A stretch of DNA of 64,000 nt. It comes from a bacterium UBP2_UBA2255. Lineage in GTDB: Bacteria > Edwardsbacteria > AC1 > EtOH8. Of this stretch, positions 58,287 to 64,000 are shown in pieces (positions within the stretch are counted from its first letter, which is position 1; each line of letters starts with the position of its first letter). The DNA is taken from contig DDXR01000076.1 of NCBI GenBank assembly GCA_002347565.1, positions 42,570 through 106,569 on the forward strand, written 5' to 3'. A model generated the notes under the pieces. It saw nothing but the letters and a program-made list of their open reading frames with translations. It was not told the origin of the DNA and did not search any database. The position numbers and the translations under genes were made by a program.

Positions 58287-59807
58287 TCAGCCCAGCTCGG
58301 TGACTCCCACGTCGTAGTCCTCGCCGTCGACTCGCATCACGAAATGCCGCTCGGGGTGCCCCTCCGGCGCCCGCACCCCCGCCTTGAGCGCTTCCTGGCG
58401 GGCCTTCTTCTTCAGCGGGTCCTTCTGGGCCTCGAAGTACTCCTTGGCCACCGCCGGGTACAGGGCGTAGGAGATGATGTCCTCGTCCCTGTCGGAAATG
58501 CCGGACATTTCCTTCTTGCACTTCTCCCATTCCGGCGCGATGTGGTTGGCCGGGCGGTCGCTGATCGGCTGCTCGTCGCCGATGGCCTTTTTCATCACCG
58601 CCGGGTCGATCGGCGCCGGGGTCCGGCCGTACAGGCCGCGGCACAGGTCCTTGACCTCCTGGATGATGATCTTGTAGCGCTCGCCGGCCAGCACGTTGAA
58701 GGTGGCCTGGGTGCCGACGATCTGCGAGGTGGGGGTCACCAGCGGCACGTAGCCCAGCTCGGCCCGCACCTTGGGGATCTCCTGCAGCACCGCCTCGAAC
58801 TTGTCCAGGGCGTTCTGCTTCTCCAGCTGGCTGACCATGTTGGTCAGCATCCCGCCCGGCACCTGGTAGACCAGCGCCCGGACGTCCACCCGCTCCGCCA
58901 CGTTGGTGATCAGGTGGTGGTAGGAGCTGTCCTTGATCTCCTGGAAGTACTCGGCGATAGCCAGGAAATGGGACTTGTCGACGTTCAGCTTGTAGCCGGC
59001 CCCGTCCAGCATCTCCACCACTGCCTCGGTGGGCGGCTGGCTGGTGCCCGACCCGAAGGGGCTGATCGCGCAGTCCAGGATGTCCGCCCCGGCCGCGGCC
59101 GCCGCGATGTAGGAGGTGGGCGCCATTCCCGTGGTGCAGTGCGAATGCAGGCACACCGGCAGGCCGACCTGCGCTTTGAGTTTGGCCACCAGCTCGGCCG
59201 CCGCCGCCGGCGTGATCAGCCCGGCCATGTCCTTGATGGTGATGATGTCGCAGCCCAGGTCCTTGAGCTCCAGCGCGAACTTGACGAAGCCGTCGATGCT
59301 GTGCACCGGGGACAGCGTGTAGCTGAAGCAGCCCTGCACCGTGGCCCCTTGCTTCTTGGCGGTGCGGATGGCCTTCTCCATGTTGCGGATGTCGTTGAGG
59401 GCGTCGAACACCCGGAAGACGTCGATCCCCAGCTCCGCGGCCTTGCCGATGAACCGCTCCAGGATGTCGTCGGCGTAATGCTTGTAGCCGACCAGGTTCT
59501 GGCCCCGCAGCAGCATCTGCAGCCTGGTTTTCCTGGCGTGCTGCTTGAACACGCGCACCCGGTCCCAGGGGTTCTCGTCCAGGAAGCGCAGCATGGTGTC
59601 GAAGGTGGCGCCGCCCCACATCTCGAACGACCAGTAGCCCACTCGGTCCATCTGCTCGATCATCGGGACCATGTCCTCGGTGCGCATCCGGGTGGCGATC
59701 AGCGACTGGTGGGCGTCGCGGAAGGCGGTCTCGGTGATGTTCACCAGGTGCTTCCCGGGCGCCGCCGCTGCGGGCGCCCCCGTTGACTTGTCTGTCTTCT
59801 TGAACAT
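58287..59807 (-). CDS. Biotin-dependent carboxyltransferase, 5S / oxaloacetate decarboxylase alpha type
   Basis: A 506-residue HMGL-like TIM-barrel transferase that moves carboxyl groups between biotin and pyruvate/oxaloacetate. Family motifs: TAFRDAHQSLIATRMRTEDM (metal ligand Asp), GATFDTMLRFL, DLGCDIITIKDMAGL (carboxyl-biotin Lys site) and VCLHSHCTTGMAP (metal His). The C-terminal helical part (PGGMLTNMVSQLE...) binds biotin carrier. It is the last enzyme gene in the operon 62160-58287. Because no biotin carboxylase lies in the operon, a transcarboxylase (5S subunit) role is favoured over pyruvate carboxylase subunit B. Confidence 0.92.
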   Translation of the reverse strand: MFKKTDKSTGAPAAAAPGKHLVNITETAFRDAHQSLIATRMRTEDMVPMIEQMDRVGYWSFEMWGGATFDTMLRFLDENPWDRVRVFKQHARKTRLQMLLRGQNLVGYKHYADDILERFIGKAAELGIDVFRVFDALNDIRNMEKAIRTAKKQGATVQGCFSYTLSPVHSIDGFVKFALELKDLGCDIITIKDMAGLITPAAAAELVAKLKAQVGLPVCLHSHCTTGMAPTSYIAAAAAGADILDCAISPFGSGTSQPPTEAVVEMLDGAGYKLNVDKSHFLAIAEYFQEIKDSSYHHLITNVAERVDVRALVYQVPGGMLTNMVSQLEKQNALDKFEAVLQEIPKVRAELGYVPLVTPTSQIVGTQATFNVLAGERYKIIIQEVKDLCRGLYGRTPAPIDPAVMKKAIGDEQPISDRPANHIAPEWEKCKKEMSGISDRDEDIISYALYPAVAKEYFEAQKDPLKKKARQEALKAGVRAPEGHPERHFVMRVDGEDYDVGVTELG

Positions 59808-59871
59808 GGCTACCTCGGCGCTGATGCTGCGTTTGATCGCGGGACGCCGTCCCGCCGGGCGGGGCCGGCGA

Positions 59872-60270
59872 TCACGACAGGACGACCAGGGTCTCCCCGG
59901 CGCTGACGTTCTGCCGCTCCTTGACCCGGATCTCGGCGACCTTCCCGGCCAGCGGCGACGACAGCGTGGTCTCCATCTTCATGGCCTCCAGCTTCAGCAG
60001 GACGTCCCCCTCCTTGACCTCCTGCCCCTGCTGGCACAGCACCTTGATGATGGTGCCGGTCATCGGCGCGGGGATCGCCTTCTGGCCCGCGCCCACCGGC
60101 GGGGCCTGGGCCGCGCCGGCCGGAGCGGCCGCGGCCGGCGGCAGGGTCACCGAGATGGTCTTGGGCCCGGTGGGCGCGGGCGGAGGCGGGACCGCTGTCT
60201 TGCGACCGACCTCCTCGACCTCTACCTCGTAGGCCTTGTTGTTGACCTTGACTATATACTTGCGGGACAT
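59872..60270 (-). CDS. Biotin carboxyl carrier subunit
   Basis: A 132-residue biotin/lipoyl attachment protein. The N-terminal strands (KYIVKVNNKAYEVEVEEV) are followed by a Pro/Ala linker (about 30-66) and the barrel with the biotinylated Lys in EAMKM (K98). It corresponds to the 1.3S subunit of transcarboxylase. It lies between the small-subunit and 5S-type genes of the operon. Repeat family 1 copy 3 lies 31 bases before its start. Confidence 0.93.
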   Translation of the reverse strand: MSRKYIVKVNNKAYEVEVEEVGRKTAVPPPPAPTGPKTISVTLPPAAAAPAGAAQAPPVGAGQKAIPAPMTGTIIKVLCQQGQEVKEGDVLLKLEAMKMETTLSSPLAGKVAEIRVKERQNVSAGETLVVLS

Positions 60271-60300
60271 GGTCCGCTCCCTTTGAGTTCCTATTTCCTC

Positions 60301-60328
60301 GTTGGGGCGACCGGCCGGTCGCCCTTAC
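60301..60328. repeat. Intra-operonic palindromic repeat, family 1, copy 3
   Basis: Identical over 28 bases to the copy at 58241. Lies between the small-subunit stop and the biotin-carrier start. Confidence 0.88.
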
Positions 60329-60341
60329 CCGTTGCCGATCG

Positions 60342-60524
60342 CTATCTGACCCTCGCCATGTTGTCCTGCCGGCCCGCCAGCGCCCACAGGTTCATCTCGG
60401 AATGCTGCACGGCCTTGATCCCGACGATGTGGAATGCCAGCTTGTCGTCCCTGAGGTAGCGCCCCAGCGCCGCCGCGATGGCGATCTGGACCTCGGCCGA
60501 CACCTTCTCTTTTTTCTGCGCCAT
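60342..60524 (-). CDS. Small subunit of the carboxyltransferase (probable)
   Basis: A 60-residue protein between the 12S-type and 1.3S-type genes. A helical start (EVQIAIAAALGRYL) is followed by a segment ending LWALAGRQDNMARVR. The W-x-x-AGRxxxM pattern is typical of the last residues of small subunits and tails in acyl-CoA carboxylase and decarboxylase operons, where it helps hold the complex together. Unlike OadG or MmdD it has no transmembrane helix, which fits a soluble complex. Its short length makes the assignment tentative. Confidence 0.65.
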   Translation of the reverse strand: MAQKKEKVSAEVQIAIAAALGRYLRDDKLAFHIVGIKAVQHSEMNLWALAGRQDNMARVR

Positions 60525-60603
60525 GCTCTATCCTGTTTCCCGTTTTCCGTTTAACCGTTTCCCGATCAGTCGACAGGAAACCGGAAACGGCAAACGTTGA
60601 AAG

Positions 60604-62160
60604 TTACAACGGTATGTTCCCGTGCTTCTTGGCCGGTGCCTGGTCGCGCTTGGTCTTGAGCACCGCCAGGCCCGAGGCGATCCTGCCCCTCGTCTCCTCG
60701 GGCGGGATCACCGCGTCGACGTACCCGCGCTTGGCCGCCTCGTAGGGGTTGGAGAACATGGTCTCGTACTCCTCGATCAGCTCGTCGCGGCGCTTGGCCT
60801 TGTCCTCGGCCGCGTCGATCTGCTTGCGGAAGATCACGTTGACCGCGCCCGAGGCGCCCATCACGGCGATCTCGGCCTGGGGCCAGGCCAGCATCAGGTC
60901 CGATCCCAGGTCCTTGTTGCACATCGCGATGTGCGCGCCGCCGTACGACTTGCGCAGGGTGACGGTGATCTTGGGCACGGTGGCCTCGGAGTAGGCGAAC
61001 AGGATCTTGGCGCCGTGGCGGATGATGCCGCCGTGCTCCTGCTGGCGGCCCGGCAGGTAGCCCGGGCAGTCGACGAAGGTCACCAGCGGGATGTTGAAGG
61101 CGTCGCAGAACCGGATGAAGCGGGCGGCCTTGTCCGACGAGTTGATGTCCAGGCAGCCGGCCAGCACCGTGGGCTGGTTGGCGACGACCCCGATCGTGTG
61201 CCCGTTGACCCGGCCCAGGCCCACCACGATGTTGGGGGCGTACAGCTCGTGCACCTCCAAAAAGTCGCCGTCGTCCACGACCCTGAGGATGATGTCCTTG
61301 ACGTCGTAGGGCATCTTGGGGTTGGTGGGCACGATGGTGCGCAGCTCCATGTCGATCCGGCCGGGCTCGTCCGCGCTCTTGGCCGCCGGCGGATCCTCCA
61401 GGTTGTTGGCCGGCAGGAACGAGATCAGCTTGCGCACGCCGGCGAAGCAGTGCTCCTCGGAGGGATAGATGAAGTGACCGTTGCCCGACACCGCGTTGTG
61501 GGTGCGGGCGCCGCCCAAATCTTCGAGGCCGATCTCCTCGCCCATCACCGCCTTGATCACCTGCGGGCCGGTGATGTACATGTTGGAGACCTTGTCCACC
61601 ATGAACACGAAGTCGGTGATGGCCGGGCTGTAGACCGCGCCGCCGGCGCAGGGGCCCAGGATCACCGAGATCTGCGGGATCACGCCGCTGGCGCGCGAGT
61701 TGCGGAAGAAGATCATGCCGTAGCCGTGCAGCGAGTCGACGCCCTCCTGGATCCGCGCCCCGCCGGAGTCGTTGATGCCCACCACCGGCACGCCCATCTT
61801 GAGGGCCATGTCCTGCATCTTGACGATCTTCTGGGCGTGGGCCTCGCCCAAGGACCCGCCGGTGACCGTGAAGTCCTGCGAGAACACGAACACCGGCCGC
61901 CCATCCACCGTGCCGTAGCCCGTGACCACGCCGTCGGCCGGGATCTCGATCTTGTCCATGCCGAAGGTGTCGCAGCGGTGCTTGACGAAGGCGTCGAACT
62001 CCACGAAGCTCTGCGGGTCCAGCAGCAGGTCGATGCGCTCCCGGGCCGAGAGCTTGCCCTTGTCGTGCTGCTTGGCCGCCCGCTTGCCGTCGGCGTCGAC
62101 GATGACGGACTTCTTGTCCTCGAGCGCCTTGATCAGCGTTTCGATGGTGCGTTCAGACAT
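60604..62160 (-). CDS. Acyl-CoA carboxyltransferase beta / 12S subunit (MmdA/PccB family)
   Basis: A 518-residue crotonase-fold carboxyltransferase acting on propionyl-/methylmalonyl-CoA. Oxyanion-hole and CoA-binding segments: GINDSGGARIQEGVDSLHGYG, ISVILGPCAGGAVYSPA, FVDCPGYLPGRQQEHGGIIRHGAK, RKSYGGAHIAMC and AWPQAEIAVMGASGAVNVIFR. First gene of an operon that continues with the small, biotin-carrier and 5S-type subunits. A consensus promoter (62245-62273) lies upstream. Confidence 0.94.
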   Translation of the reverse strand: MSERTIETLIKALEDKKSVIVDADGKRAAKQHDKGKLSARERIDLLLDPQSFVEFDAFVKHRCDTFGMDKIEIPADGVVTGYGTVDGRPVFVFSQDFTVTGGSLGEAHAQKIVKMQDMALKMGVPVVGINDSGGARIQEGVDSLHGYGMIFFRNSRASGVIPQISVILGPCAGGAVYSPAITDFVFMVDKVSNMYITGPQVIKAVMGEEIGLEDLGGARTHNAVSGNGHFIYPSEEHCFAGVRKLISFLPANNLEDPPAAKSADEPGRIDMELRTIVPTNPKMPYDVKDIILRVVDDGDFLEVHELYAPNIVVGLGRVNGHTIGVVANQPTVLAGCLDINSSDKAARFIRFCDAFNIPLVTFVDCPGYLPGRQQEHGGIIRHGAKILFAYSEATVPKITVTLRKSYGGAHIAMCNKDLGSDLMLAWPQAEIAVMGASGAVNVIFRKQIDAAEDKAKRRDELIEEYETMFSNPYEAAKRGYVDAVIPPEETRGRIASGLAVLKTKRDQAPAKKHGNIPL

Positions 62161-62244
62161 CGTATGGCAACCTCATGTGGATTGAGGGATTAAGGCGGGG
62201 ATGGCGCAACCGCCGCGGAGTCCGGGGACACGCTACAGATTGTT

Positions 62245-62273
62245 ATTATACATTATAAGGATTCGTTTTTCAA
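62245..62273 (-). promoter_or_regulatory. Sigma-70 promoter of the carboxyltransferase operon
   Basis: On the minus strand TTGAAA (62273-62268), a 17-base spacer, and TATAAT (62250-62245). The leader is about 80 bases. Confidence 0.8.
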
Positions 62274-62282
62274 GGATAAAAG

Positions 62283-62309
62283 AAAAGAGCCGCACAAGCG
62301 GCTCTTTTT
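62283..62309 (-). terminator. Intrinsic terminator of the lipoprotein gene
   Basis: AAAAGAGCCGC-ACAA-GCGGCTCTTTTT; a perfect stem with A and T runs. It separates the AT-rich lipoprotein genes from the carboxyltransferase operon promoter. Confidence 0.85.
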
Positions 62310-62346
62310 ACCATGAAAAGGGGTTAATACGCTATGGGGGTTACCA

Positions 62347-62823
62347 CTACTGAGTGACATTGGGCATCAATGAGCCAATTTTTTGCCACTCTGTGTCTGG
62401 TTGTAAAACTACAGCAACGTAAAGAGTATTGTCTTTGTAGTAATAGCCAAGTTTGCCTTTTGATAATTCGGCCTGTATCTGTTGCGGTGTCAATTTGTAC
62501 AAACCACCCGTCATCGCGTCAACAGCCAGGCCAATAAGCCCGCCAAATACTATATTTCCCCAGACCCAACCGCTCACACCACGTGTGATTGTTGCCTCAT
62601 ATGGCTGATAACCAACCATTTCAATCCTAACCATATGATGATCCTTGCGACTAAGCTTCGCAACGACAGGTGTCATGCCTTGTGGTACATTATCAATAGT
62701 AACTTTAGCGCCCGATGGATTACTAGATATTCCAACATCTTGCTTTGTGCCATGCATGATCGTTGCGCAGCCCACAACAATCAAAGACAACAGCAGGGTC
62801 GCCACCACCGCTATGCGTTTCAT
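62347..62823 (-). CDS. PEGA-domain lipoprotein, AT-rich gene
   Basis: A 158-residue lipoprotein: lipobox Cys at residue 19 (LIVVGC). Residues 25-80 form a PEGA-like domain (VGISSNPSGAKVTIDNVPQGMTPVVAKLSRKDHHMVRIEMVGYQPYE), followed by a Gly-rich hydrophobic hairpin (WVWGNIVFGGLIGLAVDAMTGG) and a C-terminal segment with TPQQIQAEL. It is similar to small lipoproteins found in many bacteria and mobile regions. A TGGAGG site lies 6 bases before the ATG. The AT content suggests transfer. Confidence 0.8.
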   Translation of the reverse strand: MKRIAVVATLLLSLIVVGCATIMHGTKQDVGISSNPSGAKVTIDNVPQGMTPVVAKLSRKDHHMVRIEMVGYQPYEATITRGVSGWVWGNIVFGGLIGLAVDAMTGGLYKLTPQQIQAELSKGKLGYYYKDNTLYVAVVLQPDTEWQKIGSLMPNVTQ

Positions 62824-62898
62824 GATTTCCTCCAGTTTTTGTTGAATGTATGAATATCACAAGCCCCGCTTGTATGATTTACTAATTTGCCTATGGTT

Positions 62899-63273
62899 TT
62901 ACGGTGTACTTGTGTATACGATTGCGATGGCCTGTGCAGTATTGACTGATTGTGCGGAAAGACCACCGCTCAGAGTGGACACATTGGTCTTACTACCTTG
63001 ACCACCGTATATGATTCCATTCGCCCCTAATTTCTTTGCCTTTTCTATCAATGACTTCATTACCTTTTCCGGGGAAGCATAGGCACCACCTTCGGCATTG
63101 AGAATTGCAATTTGCTTGAAAGGTACTTTTACATCAGCCTTGTCCGTATAGATATCCACATTCGTGGTGGGTTCACGTTTTTCCGTATCCATCTTTGTGA
63201 CATGGGTTGTCGCGCACCCTACTGCTACGATGCCCAGCATTAGGATTAATGCTACTAGTTTCGCGGTATTCAT
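62899..63273 (-). CDS. Small lipoprotein, AT-rich gene
   Basis: A 124-residue lipoprotein: lipobox Cys at residue 20 (IVAVGC). The mature part has an alpha/beta segment (FKQIAILNAEGGAYASPEKVMKSLIEKAKKLGANGIIYGG) that resembles YbjQ/DUF4156-type small domains. A GAGGAG site lies 7 bases before the ATG, and a promoter (63328-63357) with an adjacent 17-base palindrome lies upstream. It is divergent from an XRE regulator that could control it. Confidence 0.7.
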   Translation of the reverse strand: MNTAKLVALILMLGIVAVGCATTHVTKMDTEKREPTTNVDIYTDKADVKVPFKQIAILNAEGGAYASPEKVMKSLIEKAKKLGANGIIYGGQGSKTNVSTLSGGLSAQSVNTAQAIAIVYTSTP

Positions 63274-63310
63274 GGCTACGCTCCTCGTTGGTGATTACTG
63301 GTATCTCTTT

Positions 63311-63327
63311 TACTTAACCGTTTAGTA
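63311..63327. promoter_or_regulatory. Candidate operator: 17-base palindrome after the lipoprotein promoter
   Basis: TACTTAACCGTTTAGTA: arms match with one mismatch about the central C. It begins next to the -10 box (63328-63333) of the minus-strand promoter, where a repressor such as the neighbouring XRE protein would block transcription. Confidence 0.5.
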
Positions 63328-63357
63328 AAAATACCACTTTATATATATACTTGTCAA
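63328..63357 (-). promoter_or_regulatory. Sigma-70 promoter of the lipoprotein gene
   Basis: On the minus strand TTGACA (63357-63352), an 18-base spacer, and TATTTT (63333-63328). The spacer is an AT repeat (ATATATATA). Confidence 0.7.
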
Positions 63358-63435
63358 GCTATATTTATATTTATTTATTGGTATTATTACGCCCGGCATA
63401 ATGCTACTATACAACGCACTCATTGAGAGTTATCC

Positions 63436-63762
63436 ATGCCGGAAAAAGACCTAAAAGCGATCGGCCAACGCATCAAGCATCTGCGTAAGAATGCCGGGCT
63501 CACACAAGAACAAATGGCCGAGAAGGCGTTCATGCATTCCAAGTATATCGGGCAAATTGAGCGCGGCGAGATCAATACAACCATCGAAACCATCCTTCGC
63601 CTTTCACGCGCATTGAACGTGCCCCTTCGTGAATTCTTCAATTTGCCAGACAAGAACCAGCATAAAAAGAAGGAACTCCTGGAAATAAGCGATGCCTTGC
63701 AGGATCAATCTTTACCACGCTTGGAATTGATCAAACGCGTAGTCCGCGAACTATGTGAATGA
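63436..63762 (+). CDS. XRE-family transcription regulator
   Basis: A 108-residue regulator with a single Cro/C1-type helix-turn-helix at residues 9-64 (IGQRIKHLRKNAGLTQEQMAEKAFMHSKYIGQIERGEINTTIETILRLSRAL). A helical C-terminal tail (residues 70-108) could dimerise. No kinase or toxin partner is adjacent. It is moderately AT-rich and divergent from the lipoprotein genes at 62347-63273, which are its likeliest targets. Confidence 0.88.
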   Translation: MPEKDLKAIGQRIKHLRKNAGLTQEQMAEKAFMHSKYIGQIERGEINTTIETILRLSRALNVPLREFFNLPDKNQHKKKELLEISDALQDQSLPRLELIKRVVRELCE

Positions 63763-63786
63763 AGCCCGTCAGTAATGACGGGCTTC
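63761..63786 (+). terminator. Intrinsic hairpin overlapping the XRE stop codon
   Basis: GAAGCCCGTCA-GTAA-TGACGGGCTTC. The first two bases are the last two of the TGA stop. A T-containing ATTCATT follows. Confidence 0.75.
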
Positions 63787-63805
63787 ATTCATTAATAAGA
63801 GATGT

Positions 63806-64000
63806 CTACTTAGAAAGCTCCTCGATCGCCTGGCGGTAGCGGTGTTTCTGGCTTTTCTCCTGGAGCTGCCGGTAGAGCTCCAGCGCCCGCCGGCGCTGGA
63901 CCTGGTCGCCGGTCAGCTCGAACAGCTGGCGGGCAGTGAGGGCCTGCTCCTCGTCGCCGGGGAAGCGGGCGGCCAACTCCCCGGTCAGGCGGACGCCCTC
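63806..64000 (-). CDS. C-terminal end of a TPR-like protein (5' truncated by window)
   Basis: The minus-strand frame is open from the window edge to TAG at 63808-63806 and encodes 64 residues. The helical, charged sequence (FPGDEEQALTARQLFELTGDQ..., RALELYRQLQEKSQKHRYRQAIEELSK) has the character of a tetratricopeptide pair. GC-rich like the native chromosome. The start lies outside the window. Confidence 0.55.
   Translation of the reverse strand, partial: EGVRLTGELAARFPGDEEQALTARQLFELTGDQVQRRRALELYRQLQEKSQKHRYRQAIEELSK

Overview
The window is about 64 kb of mostly GC-rich bacterial chromosome from a Gram-negative-like organism. Evidence for the cell type is an outer-membrane beta-barrel, several lipoboxes, a bactofilin, and five exported proteins that end in the same FlgD-Ig/type IX-like C-terminal domain. 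Together with LemA/GIDE, HspR/HtrA/Hsp20 and a transcarboxylase-type gene set, this suggests an uncultivated lineage of the FCB group or a neighbouring candidate phylum. The sequence alone cannot name the phylum.

Layout. 1-6.2 kb (plus strand): partial gene, M29 aminopeptidase, an AT-richer exported protein, YjbQ, an ECF sigma/anti-sigma pair, and a response regulator. 6.2-29.4 kb (minus strand): an RlmN-like radical SAM/flavoprotein/isochorismatase operon behind a possible attenuator, PAS, OmpW/PorT-like barrel, LemA-GIDE, methylmalonyl-CoA epimerase, methylglyoxal synthase, AlkZ-like glycosylase, radical SAM, DUF885 hydrolase, NADase-type glycan-binding protein, MeaB, diguanylate cyclase, four exported CTD proteins (two beta-helix proteins, a propeller-like protein, and a peptidylarginine deiminase with PPAD architecture), twin seven-repeat lipoproteins, and the B12-binding subunit of methylmalonyl-CoA mutase. 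29.5-34.0 kb: an AT-rich defence-like island (methyltransferase, PD-(D/E)XK nuclease, P-loop ATPase) with a shortened GC-rich DUF486 gene in its middle. It lies between the two mutase subunit genes. 34-46 kb: mutase large subunit, a decayed gene, an exported helical protein, a YVTN-type propeller, and a large STAND/SARP regulator. 46-57 kb: PilZ, malic enzyme, tRNA-Pro, tRNA-Arg, toastrack membrane protein, TPR protein, PepP, tmRNA, and a heat-shock block (sigma-70, HtrA, HspR, Hsp20 with a HAIR operator). 57-64 kb: bactofilin, a four-gene biotin carboxyltransferase operon, AT-rich lipoproteins, an XRE regulator and a partial gene.

How genes work together. The carboxyltransferase operon (12S-, small, 1.3S- and 5S-type subunits, with no biotin carboxylase and no membrane pump subunit beside it), the epimerase, both mutase subunits, MeaB and malic enzyme make up a nearly complete methylmalonyl-CoA/propionate (Wood-Werkman-type) module spread over 50 kb. 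HspR, HtrA, a short sigma-70 factor and Hsp20 form a second unit, linked by an operator with HAIR spacing.

Non-coding layer. Several consensus sigma-70 promoters share an extended CTTGACTTTT -35 box. Two families of palindromic intergenic repeats sit inside minus-strand operons. One lies just upstream of ribosome-binding sites, and the other supplies stop codons. There is no CRISPR array, no rRNA and no recognisable transposase.
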